Assembly: GCA_016721425.1 (NCBI GenBank)
Contig: JADKID010000017.1
Coordinates: 247,102-311,101 of the forward strand
Reading direction: 5' to 3'
DNA length: 64,000 nt
Origin: Bryobacterales bacterium
Lineage (GTDB): Bacteria > Acidobacteriota > Terriglobia > Bryobacterales > Bryobacteraceae
Below the pieces are notes generated by a model. It had not been told where the DNA came from, did not search any database, and saw only the letters and a list, made by a program, of their open reading frames with translations. A program made the position numbers and the translations under genes. Of the stretch, positions 17,157-25,050 are shown piece after piece. Position 1 is the first letter of the stretch, and every line of letters starts with the position of its first letter.

Positions 17157-17678
17157 TTAGCTGGTTAGCTTTTTGGGCGGGGTGCGCATTTCGCGATTGA
17201 GCAGGGCGGCCCGGCGGAGAGAGACGGTTTCGAGGTCCCGGACGTAGCGGAGGCTATTGAGGAACTGGGGATCGTGGAGGGTGAGGGAGGCGCGGGTATA
17301 GGGGTCGATATCCTGGTAGACGCGATCGACCTGCGGGGCGTCGTCGGACATCTTAGTGCCCATGAGGCCGCACTCGTAGATTACGCAGCGGCGGGCGCGC
17401 CAGGTGTTGCTGGCGGAGAGCTGGGCATTGAACTGGTCGTATTCGCAGTTGGGCGGGATCTTCTCGGTGAGGGAGCGGACGTGGGCGAGGAAATCGGCTG
17501 GGTCTTCTTCTTCGAGGAGAATGCCTTTGACGATGTCGAGGACGGGGGCGGGTCCGGCGTGGCGGCGGAGGGAGCGGCGGGGTGGGGTAGCCGGGGTGGC
17601 TGGGGCCGGCGGGGCCGGGGTGTCGGGGTCGCGGGGGTGGTTTCCGGGGTATCGGGCTTCTCGAGTTTCATTGTTCAA
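17157..17678 (-). CDS. Hypothetical protein, start uncertain, possible frameshift near the 5' end
   Basis: A 173 aa product if read from TTG at 17678. The segment from about residue 40 (APVLDIVKGILLEEEDPADF) to the end looks like a real globular protein of the kind paired with NAQKSTGPRT genes. The N-terminal 40 residues are Pro/Arg low complexity. The best ribosome site, GGAGG, fits the ATG at 17671 in another frame (8 nt spacing) and is only 1 nt from the TTG. Translation from the ATG gives a Pro-rich dead end. A one-base change in the G/C-run tract at about 17575-17630 would join the two. Function unknown. Confidence 0.5.
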   Translation of the reverse strand: MNNETREARYPGNHPRDPDTPAPPAPATPATPPRRSLRRHAGPAPVLDIVKGILLEEEDPADFLAHVRSLTEKIPPNCEYDQFNAQLSASNTWRARRCVIYECGLMGTKMSDDAPQVDRVYQDIDPYTRASLTLHDPQFLNSLRYVRDLETVSLRRAALLNREMRTPPKKLTS

Positions 17679-17696
17679 ACCTCCGGTTGGATTATA

Positions 17697-17759
17697 GAGG
17701 ACGCGAACAAGGAGTTTGGGGGTGGTTTACTGTAAGTGATTGATTTCAGGGGTGCGATT
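17697..17759. repeat. Dispersed repeat copy A
   Basis: 63 bp immediately upstream of the 17678 gene that match positions 22918-22980 without gaps at 53 of 63 positions, counted by eye. Both copies are in the same orientation in the window. It holds no open frame of note. It may be a leader or mobile-repeat remnant that travels with NAQKSTGPRT-type gene pairs. Confidence 0.7.
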
Positions 17760-17848
17760 TTTTGAAATTCGTTGAACTGAAGTTGGGCGGGCGGGTGTTT
17801 TTTGGGGGGACGGCAGGGTTACACCGGGCCGCGGCTTGCGCCTTGGGA

Positions 17849-18196
17849 TCAATCAGGCTCGGCGGACTTCAGGATGAGTTCGAGGCTGGCGAGGAGCGGA
17901 GGGAGGTCCAAGGACACAGTGGTCCAGAGGATATCGAGGTCGATATCGAAATAGGCGTGGATGAGGCGATTGCGCATGGTGATCATCTCGACGTAGGGGA
18001 GACTGGGATGCTCTGCGCGGGTCTCGCCCGTCAGACGCGATGCGGCTTCGCCGATGATTTCCAGGCAGCGGGTCAAGGCCAGGCAGAACATCCTGTCAGC
18101 GAGAAGTTGATCCCGAGAGCGACCGGCCGCCATCGCGACGGCCTCGGCCGTGGCGTCGCGCATGTGCAGGAAGCGGATGCGGTCCTCGTTCTTCAT
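17849..18196 (-). CDS. hepT: HepT-like HEPN-domain toxin (DUF86)
   Basis: A 115 aa all-helical HEPN protein. The RNase/toxin signature Rx4HxY is intact at Arg75, His80 and Tyr82 (RNRLIHAYFDI). In MntA/HepT systems the toxin acts on RNA or is silenced when the antitoxin adds AMP to this Tyr. The ATG at 18196 overlaps the stop of the nucleotidyltransferase gene by 4 bp (ATGA); a GTG two codons earlier is also possible. A perfect hairpin lies 4 nt before the start and could limit toxin synthesis. The pairing and motif make the call firm; activity is inference. Confidence 0.88.
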   Translation of the reverse strand: MKNEDRIRFLHMRDATAEAVAMAAGRSRDQLLADRMFCLALTRCLEIIGEAASRLTGETRAEHPSLPYVEMITMRNRLIHAYFDIDLDILWTTVSLDLPPLLASLELILKSAEPD

Positions 18197-18519
18197 AGGC
18201 ACTCGTCGTAAGCGACGAGTGCGCCGCGCGTGACCTCTTCGCGGAAGTAGGGGCTGAGGTCGTTCGGTGTGCGCAGGTCGACTTTTCTATCCGAAAAGAG
18301 GCGGCTGAGTTCCTGTTCCATGCGGGCGAGGCGGAAGAATCCGACGTGGTTACCGGGCTGGAATTCGATTAGGATATCGATGTCGCTGTCCGGTCGAAAT
18401 CGCGGAGTGAGGATGGAGCCAAAGAGCGCGAGTTTGCTGACGCCGTTGTGGCGGCAGAAGGACTGGAGCTCGGCGCTCGGGATGGGCAGGGCGGCGGTCA
18501 TGGGGAGGTCCAGTTCCAT
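18193..18519 (-). CDS. mntA: MntA-like minimal nucleotidyltransferase antitoxin
   Basis: A 108 aa MNT-domain protein with the polymerase-beta-type motif GS...DSDIDILIEF: Gly/Ser in LALFGSIL, then the metal-binding Asp pair. Such antitoxins neutralise the partner HEPN toxin by adding AMP to its conserved Tyr. The gene precedes hepT and overlaps it by 4 bp. The start is taken at the ATG at 18519; an in-frame upstream start at 18567 and an ATG six codons inside are alternatives, and none has a strong ribosome site. It forms a separate two-gene toxin-antitoxin module. Confidence 0.85.
   Translation of the reverse strand: MELDLPMTAALPIPSAELQSFCRHNGVSKLALFGSILTPRFRPDSDIDILIEFQPGNHVGFFRLARMEQELSRLFSDRKVDLRTPNDLSPYFREEVTRGALVAYDECL
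18201..18220 (-). promoter_or_regulatory. Perfect hairpin just before the hepT start
   Basis: ACTCGTCGTAAGCGACGAGT is an 8-bp perfect inverted repeat with a 4-nt loop, inside the last codons of mntA and 4 nt upstream of the hepT ATG. In the mRNA it would cover the place where a ribosome site for hepT should be, so hepT may be made only when ribosomes finishing mntA open it. The regulatory role is inference. Confidence 0.5.
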
Positions 18520-18766
18520 TATGGCTGATAGGGGCAGCAGACGAGGAGTAATCAGAACAAAGCACAACTCGACGCCGGAATTGCGGGTCCGGCGTCGTTC
18601 GCAGTGGACCCCCGCTCAACACAGCGACTCAGGCTCTAATGCGTGCGCTCTGACGGTCGCGGCTCGGAACGTGCTTGTCCCGCAAGCGGGCTCGAAAACC
18701 AACTGTCTACGACCATATTTGACCGTTTGGCGTTATGTGGTCACAAAACGCCGGCACCATCATCTG

Positions 18767-19165
18767 TCAGCGGTTGCCTCTGCGGTTGCCTCTGCCGTTG
18801 TTGTCGTTGTCGCGGTCATAGTCCCGATTCCTCTTGTCCTTGTCCCAGCGATGATTGTGCTCGAACTGACGGTCTCCGCCCGACCAATACCCCTGGTAGT
18901 ACTGTTGCGATTCATAACGAGGCCCCACCCAGGTCGCACCCTGGTAGGGAGGCCGGCTGTAGTACCCTTTGTGCCAAACGTAACGGTTATTCGATGGGTA
19001 CCAGTAGCCATCCACCCAGGCGTAGCCGGGGCCGGGAGGGCTCGGGCGAACCCGCATGACGCGGGGCGCGGGCGGAGCGCCTATCCTGATTCCTATCGAG
19101 AACTGCCCGAATAGCGAGCAGCCAGCCAATAACATCACGGTCAGCAACTTCTTCATGGCCTGCAA
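18767..19165 (-). CDS. Secreted WxxGxW/YxW-repeat protein with Arg/Asp/Asn-rich tail
   Basis: A 132 aa small exported protein. It has a signal peptide (about 1-21, with a possible lipobox-like LLAGCS), then aromatic motifs YAWVDGYWYPSNNRYVWHKG and YYQGYW, which match the YXWXXGXW pattern of acidobacterial and proteobacterial envelope proteins. It ends in a charged low-complexity tail (DKDKRNRDYDRDNDNNGRGN). The function is unknown; surface or cell-wall association is a guess. A broken second copy, with flanking DNA, lies at 34606-34978. An ATG three codons inside (MKKLL) is the more likely start. Confidence 0.7.
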   Translation of the reverse strand: MQAMKKLLTVMLLAGCSLFGQFSIGIRIGAPPAPRVMRVRPSPPGPGYAWVDGYWYPSNNRYVWHKGYYSRPPYQGATWVGPRYESQQYYQGYWSGGDRQFEHNHRWDKDKRNRDYDRDNDNNGRGNRRGNR

Positions 19166-19662
19166 TTACCTCTCATCGAGCAAAGAGCACGCATCTGGCC
19201 GAACGGCGAGGAGTCTGGTATTGGATGCCCTTACTGAAGCATACGGACGAAACGCCATCCTGTGGCTGGTCGCTTTCCGCCTGCGGACCCTCGCATCGCT
19301 CCCGATAGCCGCTCTGATCACCGATGCGGCGGAGTGATCGGTTTCGCCAACCCGCCGATGGAAGGGATGGCGGATTGCGCGGCCGGTGTACTGATTGGGC
19401 AACCTGCCGATCCGGTGCTGCTGAGACCCGGCCACGCTTGGAAGGGCAAGGCGGTGTTTCGCCGGGGTAGCGGGGCTACGCAGCAGAGGTTTTTGCCGGG
19501 CTTAGACTGCTGGACAATGGCGCCGCTTTTCTACAAAAGCCATTCATTGTGGATATTTTGGCGAAGTTGGTTCGCCAGGTTCTGGATGCGCCAGCCAAGC
19601 CGTTGGGCTGAGGGCGAGAAGCAATGTGTTGGCCGGGCGGGGCCTTTACGGGCCCGGCGGTC
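19166..19662. other. Intergenic stretch without a recognisable gene
   Basis: 497 bp between the WxxGxW gene and the end of the phosphoesterase gene. About the first 30-60 bp match the leader of the broken paralog at 34979 onward, so the duplication included the promoter region. Short open frames here show no family motifs. Nothing else is seen. Confidence 0.5.
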
Positions 19663-22600
19663 TCAGTTGGCAAATGGCTTGGATGCCTGGACCGTTATTG
19701 GCTTCTGCGCCCGCCGGTGGTGGCGGAGGCGCTCAGCGCGGTTCAGGCGGAGGTCCAGGCCGCTTGGAGTGGCGGGATAGGGTTTGTTGCCCATCAGGCC
19801 TTTCCAGAGGACGCGGTTGTAGGCGGCGAAGTCGAATCGGTCCTCGACGGTGAAGTCCATGCCTTTGGTGACCCGCGCCCAGTATTTCGAGTCATGAGTG
19901 GGTTTGGGCACGATGAGGCGGGCCTCTCTCGGGGGCAGCGGCAGGTCCGTGTTGTAGAGGATGGGCGCAGGCGCGGCCTGGAAGGTCCAGGGGTTGGGTG
20001 TTGTATTGAAGACATCGGCCATGGGTGTGGCGAGTGCGTCACCCAGGGTCATCGGCTGGAGGCCGAGGACGTCTTCGATAGTCCGGACGAAGTCCATGGT
20101 GTTGTATTGGGAGGAGACGACGGCGCCCTGTTTGACATAGGCGCCGGCCACGAAGGCGACGCTGCGGTGGGAATCGACGTGGTCGCCGCCATCCTGGGCA
20201 TCGTCCTCGATGATGAAAATCAGCGTGTCGTTGGCGTAGCGGCTGTTGGCGATCTTCTCCACCAGAAGGCCCACCGCGTAGTCGTTATCGGCCTGCTGCA
20301 ACTCGGGCGTGTTGACGCGATCAATGGCGGTATCGAAGTTGCCGGTGTGATCGTGCATGAAGCGAACGAGGCTGAGCGCGGGCAGGCCGCCATCGGCGTA
20401 CTTGGTATCGAACTCGCGCTCCCATTCCTTGAAGCGGTAGTAATCCGGGAAGGCGTTGTCGAAGCCGCGGAAGTAGGGGTCCGTGCGGGGTGCGAGGGAG
20501 GCGCTGGAGGGGATGGCAACGGTCTGTCCGGAGGAGAAGGGGTCGCGATCCAGCGGGATGGCGGAGTCCGCGGTGGAATAGCGGGTGACATCGATGAAGA
20601 AGCCGTAGTTGCGCACGGTAAGGCCCGAGCGCAAGGCGTTATCCCACAGGTAGCCGGTATTCACTTCGTTGTTTGGTCCATCTGGCGCCGCCACGTTGGT
20701 CTGGCCGGGCAGCAGGTCCGGATCGTCCGGGTGGAAGGGATCGGCGGCGCGGCGTTCAGCGAGTGAGGCGATGGAGACGTTTACACTGCGGTTGAGCCCT
20801 TCGGAATCCAGGCTGAGCCCGCGTCCGGCGTAGGCGACCGGGAACTGGCGCTGAACCACGTCCGGAGCGCGGGCGGATGTGCTCCAAAGCCAGCCATCGT
20901 AGCTCACCTCCGAGCTGTCGTAGAAGTTATCCAGGGTGACGAAGGTGCGCGCGAGGTTGTGCTGATTTGGTGAGACAGCCCGGCCGAACTCGGCCAGATC
21001 CGGATCGCCGTTGCCGACCTCCAGATCGCCCAGGATCTGGTCGTAAGTCCGGTTTTCTTTGATGATGTAGATGACGTGCTTGACTCCGCGACGTACGGCC
21101 TCCATCACCGCGGCGTCGCGGGCGTTGGCGGTGCTGGAGAAGCGGTTGTTGACAGCTACCTGGGCAGTCAGCGGGCCGAGTTGCTCCAGGGTGGGCAGCG
21201 GAAAGATCTGGAAGCCGGCTTTGGTGCGCTGGGGGTTGTACTCATTGGATGCCTGGCAGTTGGGCCGATCCGGGGTGGCGGGTGTTGTACCGGCAGCGTA
21301 GCAGAAGCCGGGATCGGGGCCGGTCGGGGATTTGCCATTGACTACGTAGACGGAGAGCGGTTTGCCGTCCCTGCGTTCGGGGCCGAAGCTCACGGAGTTC
21401 GGATACCAGCCGGTTGGGATGAGACCGACCACGTGATCACCTGAATTGGCTCCGCCGAGGGAGACCACGGCGATGCAGTTCGTGGCGCCGTTTGTGACAT
21501 AGAGCTGTTTCTCGTCCGGCGAGAGCGCGACGCTGTTAGGGTTTGCGCCGGTCAGGAGAGCAAGGCGGAGGGGGATGAGGCCCGCGGGCGCAATAACGGA
21601 AATGGTCTGGGCGATTGTGTTGTTGGCTGTGTCGATGACATCCACGGTGTCGGTCTGGTCTTCCACGACGTAGAGAAGAGACTGGGCCTTGTTGAGGGTC
21701 ATCTTGCCGGGCTGGCCCTTGACCTTGATGCGGGTTTGCACGGAGGGCGCGCCGTTGAGATTGACGACGACGATCTCGCGATCGCGGATGCTGGAGACGT
21801 AGGCTGTGGCGCTGGGGCCGTTGCCCTTGATGGCCACCCAGAAGGGGTATTCGCCGCCGGGGACGCCTGCCTGGGCGGGGTCGCTCTTGCCGGGGCGCAG
21901 ATCGAGCTCCGTACCGGCGGACCAGTTGCCGAAGCCTCCGGTGAAGACGGTAATGGAGTCGTTGTAGTAGTTGGCGACGATGAGGGTCTTGCCATCATTG
22001 GAGATGGCCAAGCCGCCGGCGCAAGGCTTGACGGCGACCTGGGTGTTGATGGGCACCTGCTTGTCTTCGGGTGGAACGTGCAGGCCCAGGCCGGCGGAGT
22101 GGCCCAGGGGGAGGTAATTGCCAGCCTGCTCACCCCAGGAACCATTGGCGCTGCGGGTAATGATGTGAACCCTGTCGCTGACGCCACCGGAGACGTAGAA
22201 TGCCCAGCCGGATGGATCGAAGACGATGCCATTGTAGGTATTGGCGATGGGCACTACCTGTTTCTTGATTGGGGTGCGGCTGGAGATGTCGTAGACGAAC
22301 ACGTACTCGTTGGAGTCCGCCATGTTCATTTTGCCGGCGTTGGCGCCATCGGGAAAGAAGACGCGGTTGTAGCCGCTGGTGAGAACGAGCAGGGTTTTCT
22401 GATCTGGACTAACGACGGTGGTGACTGCCTGTCCTGCGAGCCAGGAGGGATCGTCGGCGAGATCGGGATTCATGGAGAGAAAGCGGGCACCGGGCGGCGC
22501 CAGCGGGGTGATCTGCTGGCCCAGATTGGGGAGTTCCTGCAGGCCCAGATTCGGCTGGCCGGGCTGGCTGAGCTTCGGCTGTTCCGGCTGGGTCAGGGTC

Positions 22601-22701
22601 TGGCGCCGGGGTTGGGCGTAGGCGACGGCGGTAGAGATCACGAGGGCGAGCGTCAGGCCAGCCGGTAAGAGGGGGTTGAGGGCGTTGGTTCGGCTTGTCA
22701 T
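19663..22701 (-). CDS. Exported beta-propeller plus phosphoesterase-family protein
   Basis: A 1012 aa exported protein. It has a signal peptide (about 1-28), then an N-terminal YVTN/lactonase-type propeller (about 60-440) with repeats such as VALSPDEKQLYVTNGA, then a phosphoesterase domain (from about 530). The phosphoesterase is recognisable by HVIYIIKENRTYDQILGDL and later IFIIEDDAQDGGDHVDSHR, the metal-binding segments of the alkaline-phosphatase-like superfamily that includes phospholipase C type enzymes. The ATG at 22701 starts the signal peptide; the frame is open 27 codons further upstream but without signal-like sequence. Probably cleaves phosphate esters outside the cytoplasm; the substrate is unknown. 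Confidence 0.82.
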   Translation of the reverse strand: MTSRTNALNPLLPAGLTLALVISTAVAYAQPRRQTLTQPEQPKLSQPGQPNLGLQELPNLGQQITPLAPPGARFLSMNPDLADDPSWLAGQAVTTVVSPDQKTLLVLTSGYNRVFFPDGANAGKMNMADSNEYVFVYDISSRTPIKKQVVPIANTYNGIVFDPSGWAFYVSGGVSDRVHIITRSANGSWGEQAGNYLPLGHSAGLGLHVPPEDKQVPINTQVAVKPCAGGLAISNDGKTLIVANYYNDSITVFTGGFGNWSAGTELDLRPGKSDPAQAGVPGGEYPFWVAIKGNGPSATAYVSSIRDREIVVVNLNGAPSVQTRIKVKGQPGKMTLNKAQSLLYVVEDQTDTVDVIDTANNTIAQTISVIAPAGLIPLRLALLTGANPNSVALSPDEKQLYVTNGATNCIAVVSLGGANSGDHVVGLIPTGWYPNSVSFGPERRDGKPLSVYVVNGKSPTGPDPGFCYAAGTTPATPDRPNCQASNEYNPQRTKAGFQIFPLPTLEQLGPLTAQVAVNNRFSSTANARDAAVMEAVRRGVKHVIYIIKENRTYDQILGDLEVGNGDPDLAEFGRAVSPNQHNLARTFVTLDNFYDSSEVSYDGWLWSTSARAPDVVQRQFPVAYAGRGLSLDSEGLNRSVNVSIASLAERRAADPFHPDDPDLLPGQTNVAAPDGPNNEVNTGYLWDNALRSGLTVRNYGFFIDVTRYSTADSAIPLDRDPFSSGQTVAIPSSASLAPRTDPYFRGFDNAFPDYYRFKEWEREFDTKYADGGLPALSLVRFMHDHTGNFDTAIDRVNTPELQQADNDYAVGLLVEKIANSRYANDTLIFIIEDDAQDGGDHVDSHRSVAFVAGAYVKQGAVVSSQYNTMDFVRTIEDVLGLQPMTLGDALATPMADVFNTTPNPWTFQAAPAPILYNTDLPLPPREARLIVPKPTHDSKYWARVTKGMDFTVEDRFDFAAYNRVLWKGLMGNKPYPATPSGLDLRLNRAERLRHHRRAQKPITVQASKPFAN

Positions 22702-23673
22702 TGTCTTTATGTCGCAGTTCCAGCCCGCCGCCTGCGAAGCGAAACGGACCTGTCGTTGATTGCCAAGTGGTTTTGATAGCAATTCTCACGCCAACGCGAG
22801 AATGGCTCATTTTGAGCCCACTTTGGCGTGGTACGGCATTCGGCTCCAGTGCCGTTGCGGGATTCTGTCCCATACTGGGGCACCGACAGGCAGGCGGACC
22901 AGGCTAGATAGGATATTGAGGGCGCGAACAAGGGCTTTCGGGGTGGTTGGCTGTAAGTGGTTGAGTTCAAGGGTGAGATTCCCTGGATTCTATTGACCTG
23001 GGGATTGAGTGAGCGACTATTTTTCTGGGCGGGCGGCCGGGTTGAGTGGCGCGGAAGCTTGGGTTTCCCGATCCGGGCGGGAGACAATGCCGGCGCGATA
23101 CTGGCGCCGCACCTTTGGGGTTTCCTCCGGAATCTCGCAGAGGCCGGCAACGTCTAGATGCCTTCCCAGATTCACCGTCAAATTTCGAAATCGGAAGGGC
23201 AACTGAGAGAGTGGATCTGCGAGCGGTGTTTGAAATAGTGGCTGATGTTGGACGCGGCCAAGGGCCAGTCCGATTTGGTGTGATCCCACAGAACACAGAC
23301 GGTCCGTGAATTCGGCTCCCGGGCGATCTGGTTGCACGCTGGGGACATCCTGCCTGATGGACCCGCGGGCCTCGTTGGGGCGGGTACACTGGACTCATGC
23401 GGAGCCGGCACCAGGCTGCGCCGCCTCCACGGGCCACCCCGATGCATGGTTCTGAACGCTGCGCGGCCCTGCCGTCTGGCTCCGGCGCGGTCCCGCCCAG
23501 GCCGGGGCAGCGTCGCGAGCGATAGACAGTGTAGTCAAGTGCTACGCTGAATTGGATTGCCCGAATGACAGCCTTTCCGCTTGGCGCGAAGGCGCGGTAA
23601 GCAATTGGCCGAGAACGCCATATCGCAGGAACGATAGCCGATTTGACGCGGGAACAACGGGGAAAACGGTTTT
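22702..23673. other. Long non-coding stretch carrying repeat copy B
   Basis: 972 bp between the divergent phosphoesterase and FkbM genes. It contains the 63-bp repeat at 22918-22980. Several short open frames overlap on both strands but none has a motif, a good ribosome site or a family resemblance. It may include decayed coding DNA at the left edge of the glycan island. Confidence 0.5.
22918..22980. repeat. Dispersed repeat copy B
   Basis: 63 bp matching 17697-17759 (53 identical positions, no gaps). Unlike copy A, it is not followed by a recognisable NAQKSTGPRT-type gene pair, so it may mark the scar of a lost one. Confidence 0.7.
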
Positions 23674-24969
23674 ATGCCTCTGGATGACACGGGGACGGCG
23701 AATTCCAGGCTCGCTGAGTTGAAGGCCGGGGTCACGGCGGCGGGCTTTCGCCCCACTCCCCTGGCGCCGGTGATGTGGGCGATCCGGCGACTTTTCTGGC
23801 CGATTTTCCGGCAGTACCACTTCTTTCAGGTTGAGCAAATGGCGGCGGCTGTGAGCCGGTTGGACCAGTATGAAGAGAGGCTCAACCGGCTCGACGCGGA
23901 CTCGACGGCCCTGGCGATCCGTCACCGCGAGGTCCTCGAGGAAGTTCCGAAGGCCTCCGTCGCCCACTTCCAACTCGCGACTGACCTGGCGGCAGTGGTC
24001 AACCGGCAGGCGGTGCTCGAACAGGATTCCGTCCGGCTACTGAGCGAAATTGTATCCATTCGTGAAAGTCTTGCGGCCGGGGCAGAATGGAAAGACGACC
24101 TCGCCTCGTCGCAAGCCGAGCTTGCCGGCAGACAGCAGCAGTTGGCCGATCATCTCAACGCCGGACTTGCCAGTCTCCAACAGCAGGAAACACGACTCGG
24201 ACAGCAAGAAGCTCGTCTCGAGTTGCTGGACCACCGCACCAAGCTCGCTCTGGCGACGTCGCCTACGGGCCTATTCGTCGTGAAGGTTGGTGATCTGGTC
24301 TCCGATACCATTGCCGCCACCGGCGTGTGGGACCCGCACGTGCTGGCGACAGTTGAGGAGGTGGCGAGAACGCGGCACGGTGTCGCGATCGATGCCGGCG
24401 CCCACATCGGATTCATGACTGTCGCGATGGCGGCCAGGTTTTCCCGAGTGCTCAGTTTTGAGCCCAACTCATTCAACTACCAGCTCCTTTCCGCCAACGT
24501 TGCACTCAATGGCTGCGGGAACGTTACCTGCATCCAGGAGGCGCTTTTTTCCCACGAGACACAGATATCGCTGGCAGCCAATCCGCAGCAGGAAATTCCC
24601 ATGCCGCTCTCTGCGGAGGGGGCGTTTGATGGCCTGGGCGCGTCAAATCTCGGAGCATATAGCTTCGTCGAAAATGGCTCAGGCCTCTCCCGTGTGCGCG
24701 CACGAGCTTTGGATAGCTTTCAGCTAGCGGATGTTGGCCTGATCAAGATCGATGTCCAGGGAGCAGATGGCGAGGTACTGGCAGGCGCCCGCGATACGCT
24801 GGCAAGATGCAGGCCGGTGGTTGTCTTCGAATGGGAGGAGCTTTTGGCGCGCAACTTCGGAGTCAGCTTCCAAACGGTAGTCGAGAGTCTGAATGGCCTG
24901 AACTACAAACTCGAAGTGCTGAAACGATCGAGCGAAAAGCAGGTAGACTATATAGCACGTCCCCTTTAG
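23674..24969 (+). CDS. FkbM-family SAM methyltransferase with N-terminal coiled coil
   Basis: A 431 aa protein. A short hydrophobic/aromatic segment (about 30-50) is followed by a long Gln/Glu/Leu-rich coiled coil (about 55-190) and then an FkbM methyltransferase domain (about 225-430). SAM-binding features are VAIDAGAHIGFMTVAMAARF and the acidic VLSFEPN strand; LIKIDVQGADGEVLAGA is the characteristic FkbM segment. Such enzymes O-methylate sugars on surface glycans. It is the first gene of the glycan island and is followed by glycosyltransferases. The coiled coil suggests assembly with partner enzymes, which is inference. Confidence 0.85.
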   Translation: MPLDDTGTANSRLAELKAGVTAAGFRPTPLAPVMWAIRRLFWPIFRQYHFFQVEQMAAAVSRLDQYEERLNRLDADSTALAIRHREVLEEVPKASVAHFQLATDLAAVVNRQAVLEQDSVRLLSEIVSIRESLAAGAEWKDDLASSQAELAGRQQQLADHLNAGLASLQQQETRLGQQEARLELLDHRTKLALATSPTGLFVVKVGDLVSDTIAATGVWDPHVLATVEEVARTRHGVAIDAGAHIGFMTVAMAARFSRVLSFEPNSFNYQLLSANVALNGCGNVTCIQEALFSHETQISLAANPQQEIPMPLSAEGAFDGLGASNLGAYSFVENGSGLSRVRARALDSFQLADVGLIKIDVQGADGEVLAGARDTLARCRPVVVFEWEELLARNFGVSFQTVVESLNGLNYKLEVLKRSSEKQVDYIARPL

Positions 24970-25050
24970 GCAGCCGGGAACGCACGAAAGCTCTGCCCGT
25001 CTTAAATCGCTGCACGAATTTTCTGCGTAGTTCAGTAAAGAGGCCGCCAT

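Noticed and set aside
18726..18750. GGCGTT/AACGCC inverted repeat as a terminator after the WxxGxW gene
   Set aside because: Only a 6-bp stem with a long loop and no T run; the duplicated copy does not preserve it.
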